The notes under the pieces were generated by a model, which was not told where the DNA came from, made no database searches, and saw nothing but the letters and a program-made list of their open reading frames with translations. Positions 9,277 to 21,851 of a stretch of DNA of 64,000 bases are shown here, piece by piece (positions within the stretch are counted from its first letter, which is position 1; each line of letters opens with the position of its first letter). The position numbers were made by a program, and so were the translations under genes. The stretch is from Phanerodontia chrysosporium (taxonomy: Eukaryota > Basidiomycota > Agaricomycetes > Polyporales > Phanerochaetaceae): positions 2,294,001 to 2,358,000 of the forward strand of contig MJGA01000004.1 of NCBI GenBank assembly GCA_001910725.1. Reading direction: 5' to 3'.

Positions 9277-12200
9277 TCATGTAACAGTGCTCAGGGCAGT
9301 CTTTGGGGAGGATGGCGTGGACGGTGACGTCCCTGTGACAGATGTTGCGACAGAGGTTCCGCGGCGCAGCGACCGGCGCGGACGAGAGTTCGAGGAACTC
9401 TGCGACTGAGTCTTAGATCGCGACGATATGCTCTCGTCTGCTTCGGCTGGCGGTTCCGTCTTCGCTGCGGGGGACATGATCGCAGCCATGCGGGGAAGCC
9501 GGATCTTCAAGCCAGAAGACGGGGTAGCAGTGTCCTTGCTGGGAGCAGGCGCAGCAGGTTTCGGAGTCGCCGGCTTGGCAGAAGGTGCTACCGCTGACGC
9601 AGATTTCCCCGTCTGAAGAGGTTCTACAGGAGTGGGAGGGCTTGAGGTCGATTTGTAAGTCCGTAGTGAAGGGTGCAATGAAGATGGTGCTGGTACGCTC
9701 AGTGCAAGATTCTGGCTATGCACCACTCCGTTCGTGTGCGAGGACGCTTCGCTCACAGGCAATTTCTGCTCAGCTGGCGGAGAAAGACTAGTCTTCGCGG
9801 TAGGTGGAGTGACAACGGCTGTAGGCGGTGGCGGCGGGGGAGCGGGTGTAGCGACCACAGGGGAATCTGGCCGACGTGGCGGCTGCCTTGTCCGTTTCGA
9901 CCTAGACACGCCGTTCGCGGCTGTAGTAGAATCCGTGACCGTGCTTTCCGGCTGAGCAGGACGATCAGATGTGGCTTGGGCCACCTCTGGCAGTGTGGAC
10001 GAAGGGGTAGTGGCAGTGGGTGCTTTACTGGATCTGCTACCTCTGCCTTCGCCCTTCCTGGTGAACTTGCCGTTGGTGTCTCGCTTTTGCCTGCGAGTAC
10101 TTGTGGGCTGGGCTGGCAGATACTCTCGCGAGTCCTCAGATTGATCATCTGTGCCGTCTACCGAGGTCTCTGTATGGTTCCACAGGCGCAAGTGCCTCAC
10201 TGTGCTAGCTCGTCCCGAACGGCGGGGTTCCGGCTTAGATAATGTGAATCCCATGGGCATGACGCAGTCAGATGAAAAGACTTACTTGCGAATCACCAGA
10301 CGGAGCTGCAGCGCCGCCTGCACCCTCCGCAGTAGTAACACCCTTTCGAGCCGAAGCTGACTTGACGAGTTTGTCCTTTCCTTGTGCAGTAGGAGCTGGT
10401 GTGGAGGGTGCGGGAGCCACGGCAGGTTTCGAGGGCATCTGATTTGGTTGAGGTAGCGTCCGAGACGACTCGCTCTTCTGTGGCACGTGTTGCAATCCAC
10501 AAAGTGCCTAGAAGACCGAGTCAGTACAGAGTGAACTTCTCAATGCAAGGCACGTACCAATGCAGCCTTCAATTGATCTAGATCGAACTGCAGCTTGTTG
10601 TTTTCGGGGCTCACTTTGGGTGCGATGTCTTCGATCTCGTCTTCGTCCATGGGGTCAACAGAACTCAATGAAGTAAGCGGAGACGACAGGGCACTGTGAA
10701 GGGGGTGCTCGCTGTCAGAATCCTGTCCTTTAGTCATACAAAGGCTCGGAACACTTGAAACGTACTCCTGGAAGTGTGGCTTTCCCTTGCCAGTCTTGTT
10801 CCAAAAGTCCATGGTAATGACCCTCTCTGGAACTCGGTATCGGCGACCGTTGATAAGAACCTCGTCAATAGCCATTTTCGGTGGAGGGGCGCTGGGTGTC
10901 TCAGGTTGAATGACTTCGATGTTGCCGTTATTGAATTGACCAGGCTTCGTAACTTCTATCGGAGGAGCGTTGTTCTTCGGTATCCGCTTTTTTGGTTGCT
11001 AGGAACGAGCCATTGAGCAGGACGAGCAGTTGACGATAGGGGCGGTCACGTACCAGAATCTGGTCAGCATGATTGGGGCACATCCATCGCTTGTTCCATG
11101 GTGGCATGTAGGCCATCGGTGGATCGAGACAGTCGAGATGCCAATGTAGGTGACAATAGTCACATGAGATGATGCTTCGTCCGCCCATAGCGTCCTGCAC
11201 GGTACTGCATGCGCTGGCTGCTCTCCGTGCACGCTTAGTGGCAGGTCCAGCAGCAGCAAGATCGGGCGGAAGGGCGGAGGTACCACATCGATAACATAGG
11301 ACGGGGTCTCCATTGCGATCTTTCAGCCTGTAAGGCTCTCGGTCCTCGAGCTGACCATGCCGGCTAGGGAGCGTTCATGAGCATGGATCACAAACAGAAT
11401 GAATGTACGTACTTCAGCCTCGGGACCTTCACTTCAGAGCTATCAACATATGTCCCTTTAGGTCCGGTAGAGACTGTGGCGCAACGTATGTGAGTCAGCG
11501 GTAAAGATCGGATCGCGCCAACGAACCATCCTTAAAGAACGTCCTGATATCTTGAGGCAGCTGGAATTCGACTGGCAAAGAGCTCTGAAGCTGATCTATC
11601 AACGGAGCCATGAATTTGAGCGACGCTGGAGGCTTCGGTGGCGGTTTCTGTGTCATGTTGATGATGAGAGAGAGAACAACTGCAATGACCCGTGGACCTA
11701 CCTGTTTGAGCATACATGCCGGACAAAGCCATTTAGCATCGCCAGCGGGCAGATCCGTGACATCCATGGGAGGATTGAGGCACCAGAAGTGGTACGCTCG
11801 CGGACAGCCATCACAATACACAAGGGAGCCCAGGGAACGACATGCGGAACAGTGATCTTCGTTCGACTATGACAGCGCTGAACATCAGCTGAAAGGTGAA
11901 CAGGCCTGCTATACGCACCGTCTGATTGGGAAGTTGGGGCTCGAAGGCACTGAGCGAGACGGTCTCAGGCTCCTCCTTCACCCTCACTTGCGCCGCCCTC
12001 TCCTTCCCCTTTCCCTTGACATCCCGTCGCAATGAACCTCTCTTGTTCGAGGCAGTTTCTTCATCTCCAGGCTGAACAGAGTTTGAGCGTGATAGCATGG
12101 CATCGTCGGAATCGACTTGCATGAGATCTGACTCGGGGATGAAGGTTGCAGAAGAAGCGACGGCGTCCGTTGGCATATTGGTCTCCGACGCCGTCGCCGA

Positions 12201-12524
12201 CGTTGACGCCGTAGCGGCCATGTTGCGAGCGGACGCACGCTGCGCACGCGAGGACGAGGTCCTAGAGAGGCGTAGCAAGGTGTCGTGGGTCACGTCGGCA
12301 TGGTTGGGCAGCGGTCAATTTTGACGGAGCGTATGCACGGGAGGTGGGCGACACCATGGGGAATCACCGACGATAGTTCGGGGGAGCATCCGCCGGACGA
12401 TGGGAGGGTAGAAGAGCATACCAAGGTCAGCGTGAAGGGCATGGGAGAGGAAGGATGCGACGTACCCTTTATCCAATCTCGCTCGTTTCCGCCGAGGTCC
12501 GTCGACCTCGGTTGTGGTAGCCAT
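9277..12524 (-). CDS. Rco1-like double PHD-finger protein
   Basis: Nuclear chromatin reader resembling Rco1, the Rpd3S histone-deacetylase subunit (fission yeast Cph1/Cph2). PHD1 (about 11690-11870) has C-x2-C pairs CSAC and CDGC, then HFWC and CPAC. After a conserved linker comes PHD2 (about 11060-11320), with CYRC, CDYC, HLDC and CPNH. The rest is Lys/Ser/Pro-rich, and the roughly 330-residue tail (9277-10260) is low complexity with poly-Pro. The start is inferred: exon 1 (12524-12467, or one base lower) encodes MATTTEVDGPRRKRARLDK and joins in frame through a GTACGT donor and CTCTCTAG acceptor to the exon carrying the Ala/Ser/Thr-rich N-terminus. That 204-nt intron is unusually long here; otherwise translation would start at 12221. 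Several further introns split the PHDs. The function by homology is to tether deacetylase activity to transcribed nucleosomes. Confidence 0.82.
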
Positions 12525-14127
12525 GGTGCTCACCGTATTGGCCCCGTACGTGGTCCCGGGGTCAGACGTGGGCAAATAAGACACCACGATGGGTGTCTTT
12601 TTGTTGTCCTTTTTGAGCTGTCCAGGCTGCTGAAGGGTGGACAGCGGTGGGGGCCCTGGCAGGATCTCTGTCGCGAGAGACGGGTCCCCTTCCAGGTGCG
12701 GCGGCTGGGTCACCGTTGGTGCTGCAAGCAAGCAGGCTGGGACGCCCTCGACGGAGGTCATCTCCGTGGTGGTTAGAGAACAGGTCGAAGTGACCAGTGA
12801 CAGTAGCCGACCAAGTCTTGGAGGCTGAGGTCCGACGTGCGTCAAAGTCAAGAGCAAGTTCTCTCTGGCCTATCGCTATGCCATGGCCATACTCCTCGCA
12901 TTCCTCCACCGCACATTGCTTGAAAACATTCATATTCTCTCTATGGTAGGTACAGCGATGTTTAACAGCACATTTCCCTCGGTCCCTCTGTTTTACGAGA
13001 CCGTGCATTGCGGCAGCACAGCCAAGGCTGGGCGGCCGTTCGCCCGGTCTCGTCCCGCAGTTCCACAGCAGCCGGCGACGGAACCGGTCTGAAATGAATA
13101 TACCACCGTCCATCCTCGTTGCGGCGCGAAGTCATGGGAGTCCTGCTCAACGCGCCGCACAGGGCGATGTTGTCTCGCAGCCCCGGCCGATGGTGCCGTT
13201 ATCGCGTCTCAAAAGCCTCATCTTCGGCACTTCTATGCGAAAGCGTCCGCGGAAGCATCGATTCTTGCTGACAAGCGTCGTGAGGATCATTTGCAAGTAA
13301 ACGTACGCTCACGCGCGTACGTGCTCTAGTTGTAACAATTTTTTGTTGAGTTTTCAAAAGGAGTGGTAATCGGGTACTCACCTATGGCTCGGCCTCACCC
13401 CGCTTGTTCTCTCGAGTCATGAGAGTTAACGTTGAGCACTCACGTTACATTGTTGCACGCTAGTTAGCAAAATCGGGGGAGAGGCCGCCGAGGTCGAGTT
13501 GTACAAGTGCTGTAGCCTGCTAATAGAACCTAAATTAACGGATCGTCATCTCTTACCGACTGCAGCGCCAAGATACACTTCATGCTTGCTTGCTTCCACG
13601 CCGCTCAATATGAAGTGTCATCCATGTGCGACTCCTCATATATCTGTGGTGTTGAACAACAACGTCAGCGCCGGCGCCGTCACCATGAATGGCGCGTCCG
13701 GCAGCTGGATGTGGGGAGCGCCTGTAGTGAAAGTCTTCAAATCATGAGTTAAATTGCCCTTGAACGATGTGGCACGGAACTCACAGGCACTGGGGTCGAC
13801 CTCGCCCTGGGAACAACCAAATTCTCACTAAGCACCAGCGGCACGACCCAAGCACAGAAGACTGGTGGAAGAGGAGCACAGCATGACTGCAAGCGTAGAA
13901 TGGGTGGTATAGAGCCTGAAACGAGACGAGGTCGCAAGTTACTCTCGTCCGTCCTCATCGTTGGAGGAAGCGATGTGGCCGCGCGGGCGCGCGGGTCTCC
14001 AAGTTTAGCGCCGTAGATGGGACACAGGCTTGCAAGGGCTTCCACGCAAGAAAAAGACAAATAAATTAAGTATCGTACTGTAGAGGTATCCAACGTAGTG
14101 AACTATGAGACATTAGAGAGTAGGCTC
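12525..14127. other. Intergenic region between PHD gene and SEC3
   Basis: About 1.6 kb with only unconvincing frames, for example 12562-13113 on the minus strand, which has no domain and random composition. It must hold the PHD gene promoter and the SEC3 3' end. No repeat, RNA gene or transposon remnant was recognised. Confidence 0.45.
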
Positions 14128-17100
14128 CTAAGACGCCACTCGGTGCCGCTTGAACGCAGCCTCAATATCGCTCTGCGTGTACTCGAGCGCGACGCCTGTG
14201 TTAGCGTAGCACTGAGCGATCTTCCTGTTGAAGAACTCGGTCATGCGCAGCAACTCCTCTTCGCACGCCTTCCATACTCCTACGAGAACGGTGCCGGAGG
14301 CAATGCCGGTGCTTGAGCTGACCTGCTCCGAAGTGGCGATATCCGAGGCCTCTGTAAAGTGCTTCTCGACACGCTTGAAGAGCGCGTTGACATGCTTCTG
14401 CAAGTCCTTGGTATTGTACTCCTTGATGACCTTCCGAGCGGAAGATTTCGAGTAGCTGCTGTTCGATGCAACCTCTGTAGGGGCGGTCGTCTTGAGGAGT
14501 CGCTCAACTCCCTCGAAATATTCCTGCAACCAGAGTTAGACTGGAAAGACGTTTCCACCTAGGTTACATCACTTACGAGGATCTTGGCGAACGGCCTTCG
14601 AAGTACCAGCTTAGTGTATGCTATCAGGTTCTCATCGTATATGGCCTGCGCTCTCTGTAAGAAGGATGCCACAGATCCAATGTCCATTTGTGACATCTCC
14701 GCAATGAAGTAGTGCATATTTTCTGGGGAAAATGCAGGTCAGTCAGGCCTCACGAACAACTAGTATGAACCCTTACCGATGAGAATGACATGATAGTTCA
14801 GTTGTCCCTTGTCTTCACCCTCGCCATCCATCTTCGCCATCTGCTTGAGAGCAGCAAACATGGCCTCGACTATGCGGTCGTACGACGCATCCACCACCTG
14901 CCTGATCTCCAGGGTATCTGCGCCAATGAGCTGCGTCTCGATACGACCGACATAGTTCGGGAAAACCTTGATGAACGTCGCGACACCGTTTCGCTTCTTG
15001 CTGGTCAGGTTTGTCGCGCTGATCTCCTTGAGGAACTCGGCCTGTCCAGCCCTTGGTGAAGGAGGGCCCCGCCACTAGAGATCAAGAAGACTCACCACCT
15101 GCCGCTCGAACAGGGCCTTCATCCGCACATGTTGTTTTTCCAAAAGGCCCAAAAAGAACGGATTCCCGCGTTCCTCGGCTTCAGTGAGGAACCTCTCCAA
15201 GCAGACGATCATGCCGACAATTTGCCTACCAGATAACCGTCAACACAAGATAGAAGGCTGGATCCGGAACCATGAGCACATACAGCTTGTCCTTCGATAA
15301 GGCATTGTCAAGCCATGTCTTCAGCTCGGCGGGCAAGAAGCCGAAAATCAGATCCATAGCCCCGCGGACAAGCTTGAGCGTGTTGGCGCTGAGTCCTGCA
15401 GATCGAGCGGCCTGACGGCGGAAGTAGCTTTCGAGCCCCATATAGTCTGCGAAGGTCAGAGCAGCATCGTTGACTTGCAAGAAATCCGCGATGAACTCCT
15501 CTTCCGCATATACAATGGGACCTATGGCCTCAAGCACAATAGCGAAAGCCTGGAAGAGACTCGTAAGATTTACCATCGTGGCCGATGCCTTTATATCACT
15601 CACATCGGGCGCACTCATGTCGCCATCACCTTTCTCCCGCTGCTGCCTGCGTGCCTCTAGAGGTGACCGGACGATAGTCCCAGCCCTGCGGACTCCAGCG
15701 GCTCTGCCTGTAGTCCCCGTGGGTGACACGACACTGAAACCTGTTTGCGAGGTTAACAGGATCAAGCAACTGTGAACCGAATAACACTCAACCCCCAAAG
15801 TCTTCGTCGCCAGTCTTCTTGATCATCTCTGCACATGCTGCGAGGAAAGCCTTGACCTGCGTACTATGCAGACTACTCGCCGTAAGGAAATATTCCTGCG
15901 TATCCTTGTTAGCGTCGTTGCGAATACCATGTCGAGATTTCACACTCACTCCACATAGTTTCCCATACGTCGCCTCGTCCATCTCCTTAAGGTACAACAT
16001 CAGCCCTCCATAACGCCCCAGATAGTTCTCCAGCGGTTTATGGTCGAGAATAGATGGTCGCCCTCTTGCAGACCTGACGATGCCCTGGGTCTTTCCGAGT
16101 AACAGCTCAGCCTGTGCGGTGCACATGATCTTGAGGAAGTCATGCAGCCGCTTGCAGAACTGCGCGTTGTACGCGCGGTACTCCTCGAGGCGTTCCATGG
16201 TCGCAGCCCTATCTCGATCCTTGCCGGCCTGCAGAGCCTTGTAGAGCTCTGTTGCTGCTTCCTCCAGATCTTCGATGTTGTTCTCGAGCGAGGCTTGGGT
16301 GAGTTTGAGCAAAGCCTTCGTGTCGACATCACCTGTTCGCTGGGAAAGACGTCAGCAAAATACTTACGGGACAGGAGGAAGAAGCGTACAAGCAGATCTT
16401 CGAGCTCGTTGAGCAATGCCCTTTGGTTCTGCGTCTGGACTTGCAAACCCCGATCTTGAGACTGAATGAATGTAATATCTTCGTTGACAGCCTGTAGCCG
16501 CGATAGCTGTGAGTTGCCTGTCCGCATACAAGGCGGAGGAATCTTACATTCAAGTGGATCTTATAGGACGAGATGACACTGTCCAAGGTATCCAGCTCTT
16601 TCAAAGCATCGTCCAGGAATTTGAGCACAATATTTACGCGATCATCAGACTCGATGAACGAATGTATATTCGCCTGCAGAAGAGCTGTCATAAGTTACTG
16701 CGGCACGTTAGGAGAATGGAAAGCGCACCTTGTCCAACGCCATGAGCTCGTCGATCAACCTCGCCTCAATCTGGTTGATACTTCCACGCCCCGCAGAGCC
16801 CAGCATGTCATTGCTCGCCCACTCATAGCCCTCGAGCATCTCCTCGACGCTGCTCAGCATCGCCTGCGCCGTCTCCTCCGCGACCTCGACCTCGTCGCCT
16901 GCGCCCTCGTCCCACTCGTCCTGGAACGCGACGTCGCCCGAGAGCAGGCGGTCGAGCGCGGCCTGGTTCGCGGGATCGAAGAACGACACGCGCGCGTTCG
17001 GCTCGCGCCGCCCCTGCGAGAGCTGCGCGTCCGTGAGCCCGATCGTCGACTTGCGCTGCCGCAGTGTCGGCGGCATGAGGCCCTGCGGGCGCGGCGTCGC

Positions 17101-18445
17101 CTCCGGCACCGGCTCGTACGCGGACTGCGTCGCCACGGACGAACTGAACGACGGTGTTGCTGCCACGGGCGCCGCCTCCAGCGACGCACTTGGTGGTGGC
17201 GCATACGCGCTGCCGTTCGGTCGACGGCTGGAGCTTGCGCCCGCGGTCAGAGCCGCGGGGAGCGGCGAGGCCGGTGCAGGCGGTTGAGACGCTGGTGGTG
17301 GAGGCGTCGAGACGGCCGAGCGGTCGGGGCTAGAAGGCAGCGCTATCGTGGGCATTTGAGAGACTGCTGCGGCTGCGGCAGTGAATGAGCGTATGGAGGA
17401 GGAAGCGTTCGAAGGACGTCGTGCCCTGCCCGCTCCGGGACGGAGGGCCGCGGGCAAGGCTGAGGGCGGTGGTGGTGGTGGTCCAGCATTCTGGTTGGAG
17501 GGTGTGGCAGGGCGGGGACGAGCTGGCGCTGGTGCCGGGGCTGGAGGAGTTTCTGACCTCTCAGGCATCTCTGTGGCGATATACGCCATCGCTCCGGCGT
17601 CGATAGACTCTGGCCGCATAGCAGGCGATGATATAGGTCGTCGTGTTGCACGAGGAGTTGCTACAGGAGGAGGAGACACAGGTGCGGGCGGTTGGGGTTG
17701 AGGGGGACGGCTTTCAGCTTCAGATGGCCGACCGTTTGCGTACGGCCGTCGTGGCGTTACTTGCAATGGGACACCATTGGGTGGGGTCGGTGCGCGTTCC
17801 ATACGTGTAACCGATTGGGGAGTTGGTTGCTTGACCTCTACAAAGCAAGACGACTCTCGACTCCTAGCCACACTGAACGGGAGACTAGTACGACGTACGA
17901 GCAGCATCAGGATCCCGTATGCCGACTATCTGCAGTGGTGCGCCTCTGGTTACAGAGCGAAATAGTCTGATCAAGGCGACGACGAAGTTGGCTTGCTCGA
18001 CTTCATTCTCGGTTTGCCATCTGTATGTTCTGGCCAGAGTGATATTGAAACCCAGTGGCTGGGTGGCATGCTAAATGAGCTGGGCGGTCGTCGCTTGGGC
18101 ACGGACAGACGCACATGGACGACCTCGACGCCGCGCAGATCCTGCAGTTTCCATGTCTTGCCTACTGAGAACGTGCCGGTGGAGTTCATCTTCGCCTTGT
18201 GGATGTACCCATTGCCGTCGCTGGATCCTGCGCAGAGACGAGTTCACTGGGATTGTCACGGGCTGCCGCGGGTCGCTGCGTCCATACATACTAGCTATAA
18301 GAATGTAGCGCGGCTTCAGGCCGCCGTCCTCGCCGCCGTCCTCCCATATCTTGACGTGCGAGACGTACGTCTCCTGGTGCCCTTGCGCATTGAGCCGCGA
18401 GAAGACCGAGCTGATGATCCGCTGGCGGACATCGTCGCCCGCCAT
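14128..18445 (-). CDS. SEC3: Exocyst complex component Sec3
   Basis: Subunit of the octameric exocyst, which tethers secretory vesicles at sites of polarised growth. The N-terminal exons (18445 to about 17960) encode the Sec3 PIP2/Rho-binding PH-like domain: MAGDDVRQRIISSVFS, then FSVGKTWKLQDLRGVEVV, then FNITLARTYRWQTENEVEQA, all characteristic of fungal Sec3. A Pro/Ala/Ser-rich linker follows (about 17750-17000). Then come the conserved region around MLEGYEW and the long helical C-terminal Sec3 domain, with GLQVQTQNQRALLNELEDLL and YKALQAG, running through several exons to the stop at 14128. The protein is about 1,200-1,300 residues. The ATG at 18445 opens the conserved domain directly. The GC-rich linker creates a long antisense frame (16573-17388) that is only a shadow. 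It starts head-to-head with uL15m, 236 bp away. Confidence 0.92.
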
Positions 18446-18681
18446 CCTCCACGCCGCGCGGGGGTGTCACGTGAAGGGACCGACGCAAGGGGTGCGCCGC
18501 GATGGGCAGTCGCAAGCAGAGAGGTGTGTGTGTCGGGTCGGGCGCGGGGGCGGAGTCGGTGCACGGTCGCAAGGTTCGGGGTGCGGGATAGGCGCCCACG
18601 TGCAACTTCTTGCGGACGACCTCCACTCAGACCCGCCCGCCGCGCCCGTCCGCACTCGCCCGCACGCACGCAGCGAACACA
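18446..18681. promoter_or_regulatory. Shared divergent promoter SEC3 / uL15m
   Basis: A 236-bp gap between two divergent start codons, so it must carry both promoters and both leaders. It is GC-rich with a purine-rich GGGCGCGGGGGCGGAG block near 18539-18554. No TATA box was seen. Confidence 0.5.
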
Positions 18682-19656
18682 ATGGCAGCGGTCTCGACGT
18701 TCCGCGCGATCTCGAGCAAGATCCGCCTCTTCAACCTCACGCCCGCCGCGAACTCGCAGCACAAGGTGAGCTGTCGCGCCCGTGCGCTTCTGCCTCGCCC
18801 GCCCGCTTTGTGCTGAGGGTGTCCTGTGCAGGAAAAACGCTTCGGTCGTGGTCAGGGCTCCGGGCGTGGTGGCACCTCAGGTAGAGGTCACAAGGGCCAG
18901 AAGGCCAGGTCCGGCAACGGCAAGCCCAAGCCTGGCTTCGAGGGTGGTCAGACACCGATAGTCAAGCTCTTCCCGAAGAAGGGTTTCGTGAATGCGTGCG
19001 TGGCAAAAACCTCCGTCTCCTTCTCGCTGCTCAATCTGGGAACTCTGCTAGTAACGCAAAGGTGTACGCGCCCGTGAACCTCGACAGAATACAACATTGG
19101 ATAGACCAGGGTCGTCTGACCTCTTCTCCGGAGAACCCGATTACAGCTCGGGAGCTCCTGCTGAGTGGCTGTGTGCACGACGTGCATGACGGCATCAAGC
19201 TGTTGGGCGATGTATGTTCATTTTATCGTGGCGTCATATTCTCTTCAACTTGAACGTCCTCCGTCAGGGCGCCGAACATCTGAAGACTGCCATCCACATA
19301 ACTCCGTCAAGGGCATCCAAGTCTGCCATCCGCGCGGTCGAGAAGCTTGGCGGCACTGTCTTCTGCAAGTACTACAACCCGCTTGCCCTCCGGGACTGTG
19401 TCAAGGGCCGGACAGACCGTCTGCAGGCTGCACCCGTCAGACAGACCGACATCGGTACGGAAACCCGCTCCCGTCGCGCCGCCTCATGCCTCTCACGCTT
19501 TCTCTTCCTACAGTCTGGTACACACAGTGGAAGAACCGGGGTTACCTGTCACCGCAGGCCCTGGAGAAGATGCCAGTCGTCGAGGAGCGCTGGAAGGAGC
19601 TCTCAAAACAGCTTCGCGCATACAGGGAGCAGGGTTACGAGAAGGCCAAGCAGTAG
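18682..19656 (+). CDS. MRPL10: Mitochondrial ribosomal protein uL15m
   Basis: Large-subunit mitochondrial ribosomal protein of the uL15 family (yeast Mrpl10). Exon 1 (18682-18765) gives a short Arg/Ser-containing N-terminus suited to mitochondrial import. Exon 2 (18832-18995) carries the signature [20 protein letters not shown] and the [11 protein letters not shown] block that bind 23S-type rRNA. Later exons add [13 protein letters not shown] and the lineage-specific C-terminal extension, which ends in EQGYEKAKQ. Introns are short and in phase; the last joins TDI to [13 protein letters not shown]. It converges on PRP38 with only 52 bp between the two stop codons, so the 3' UTRs must overlap. 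Confidence 0.93.
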
Positions 19657-19708
19657 ATACACCGCTAGATGTGCATTTGGTCTCCGCGCAATCAAACCAT
19701 CCCCTCTT

Positions 19709-20801
19709 TTAGCCCGGACCTGTCTCCATGCGGTCGGGTGAGATGCTCCTGCTGCGTGACCGAAAGCGCCCTGCGTCGCCGTTGAGTCTGTCTGGGGATA
19801 TGCTGCGACTGCGCGAGCGGTACCGGGGCGAGCCGCTGCGCGAGCGTGACGGGCTCCGGGACACGTATCGCGAGCCCGCGTCTGAGGGCGACCGACTTCT
19901 GCTCTTGCCTGAGGCCTCGCCGGGCGACTTGCTCCGCGAGGCGCTGCGAGACCGGCTCGTGGTTCTGCTGGAACTCCGGCTTCTGCTTCGACTGCGGCTA
20001 CGACTGCGTTCGCTGCCGGCATCGCTCTTGCCCTCCATGGCGTCGAGCAGCCGGCTCTTTCTTGGCCCTATCTCGCCGTTGTCTTCGAGCACTTCGCGTT
20101 TTGTTATTCGGGGCAGGATGATGTCGCAGACACGTTCTTCAGTAAGCAGTTGGTCGACGAACTCGTCCATATAGGTGAGGTGGTATCCTCCTGCGGGAGG
20201 TCGTTGGCATGTCTGGCTGCGTTAGAAAGATAGCCCACGCACCTTGGTTCCGATATCGTAGTTTCCGGTAGTCTTTCATCAATGGCTCCAATATCTCGTA
20301 CACCTCCACGGCTCGGAAGGTCATTCGTATATACATTGCAGCTAATGCTCGTAAGTACCTGCCAAAGCGCTTAGAATGGAAGGGTATAGGGAGTATGCAT
20401 AATGACGCACTTGAACTCGTCCGCCTGTAGATACTCCAGTAAGATCTCCTTTTCTGGCTGGATCTGCAGCAACTTGAGCAAGAGGCAGAGAAACTCTGTC
20501 GGCTTGTTGTTCCCATAGACGCCTCCAATTGCTTTCAGCTCAATGGCTTTGTCAATAAGGCTTTCGGCTGCGCGTATCTAATGAAAAGGTGCACGAGTGG
20601 CTGGGTGGTGACGCGTACCTGTGAGCGCGAAGCAGTGTTCCTTCCAGTATGGCGACTCATAGATACGATTCCGGATGACAGTTTCGACGAGGTACTGAGA
20701 GGGACGGACGTCAGAAGGAGTTCAGGACACACGGACATGTATTTCACCTGAGGATTCTGGCCGTGAATGGCGAGTGCGCCGCGGACGGTGGTGTTGGCCA
20801 T
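19709..20801 (-). CDS. PRP38: Pre-mRNA splicing factor Prp38 with RS tail
   Basis: Component of the U4/U6.U5 tri-snRNP needed for spliceosome activation; nuclear. The first exon starts at 20801 with MANTTVRGALAIHGQNPQ, followed by VETVIRNRIYESPYWKEHCF, then AIGGVYGNNKPTEFLCLLLK, then LRALAAMYIRMTF and the domain end DEFVDQLLTEERVCDIILPR. All these blocks are diagnostic of the PRP38 domain. The C-terminus (about 20060-19709) is an Arg/Ser-rich tail in which the unit RSRSRSISPDR occurs twice. Such tails occur in metazoan PRP38 and many filamentous fungi but not in budding yeast. About four introns. Its 3' end converges on uL15m. Confidence 0.93.
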
Positions 20802-21851
20802 GGCGGCGGGGATCAAGTGGCGGTTGTTTGTGCGTGTTAGGTTCCCAAGGGCTTGCCTTCCTGTTTTGGAGATCTGACTCGCTGGCCTCCCACAGCGAGC
20901 GGCCGCACCATCCACCTGGGCTGCACGTGTATCAACCCTCCGTCTTTTCGAACGTCGCCGTGATGCTGCGCTTGCGGCGATGTGAAAATCTGCATGGCCT
21001 GACCAGTGCTTTTGCCAGTCATTTCAACCGTGGGTTGCGCAGGCGACGGGCCCAGCGTGTGGCGTCTCCGTCGAGGCCCAGGGATGGTATGCGGTTCGTC
21101 GTCCTTTGTTGCACAGGCTTGGGACTACCAACGCACGCTTCCTAGAACGTGGCGACGAGTGTCGGACGCGCACAGCCAGCCACTGCCCGGCGCCATCAGG
21201 CCTTTGTATGGCTCCTGCCTTGTTTAGTTAGCACGGCCGTTGATTGAATTCGTGGCCCTCGAGAACGCGGACAAAGAACACGTGCCGAAACGCGCCGTTG
21301 CTTCGAATTGTCGTTGTTTGGTTGGACGCGGCTGACACTTCCACTTTCGGACGCTGGTCAGCCTCTCGCCTATAAAACTTCCCTCGTCTTCTCTCCCCGT
21401 CTCCTCACCCTCCTCTTCCCCGAACCTCCACCTTCTTTCTCTCCTCCTTTACCGTTGCATGTATTGTGTCCGTGTCATGTCTTTTCTTACTTCCTTTCAT
21501 CCCTCCCTCTCTGTCTTCTCTCTCGGGCTCCCTCCACGGTGGCGCGTATCTTGGGCGACCTCGACTCCGGCGACACACTCCTCTTGGGCACCGTCTCCGA
21601 CACCACGACACAAACGCGGCCGGGTTGAGCGACTCCAGAGAGTAAGTCGGTCGACGCCACCATTTCGAACATCGTCGCTTACATTGAGTCCGCCACATCT
21701 CAGTCCCAACATCGACTTCTCTCCTCCCCGCCCATCTCAAGGGGCCACTCTAGGCCACACGGTATGCGTGACCACTCTGAACGTATGCGCGCTCTCTAAC
21801 ACCTAATTCTATTCCTAGTTCAACTCACCTCGACGCCACCAGGACTTGTAA
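20802..21851. other. Non-genic region with TATA box and pyrimidine tract
   Basis: There is no gene-like frame. A TATA box (cctataaaac, about 21369-21378) is followed by nearly 170 bp of almost pure C/T (about 21379-21545). This is the layout of a strong fungal promoter or of an LTR U3/R region. No matching second LTR, primer-binding site or reverse-transcriptase frame is present in the window. Confidence 0.4.

Noticed and set aside
12222..12293. Start of the PHD protein at 12293
   Set aside because: The codon there is GTG, not ATG. A spliced upstream exon or the ATG at 12221 is preferred.
12315..13113. Minus-strand frames of 180 and 183 codons upstream of the PHD gene
   Set aside because: No domain and random composition. 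Only the short MATTTEVDG segment fits as a PHD exon, and it is used there.
16573..17388. 271-codon plus-strand frame
   Set aside because: It lies antisense to the Pro/Ala-rich linker of SEC3; its Arg-rich composition is the mirror of that GC-rich coding DNA.
21220..21830. Complete LTR retrotransposon
   Set aside because: No second LTR, primer-binding site, polypurine tract or protein frame was found. Only the promoter-like layout remains.
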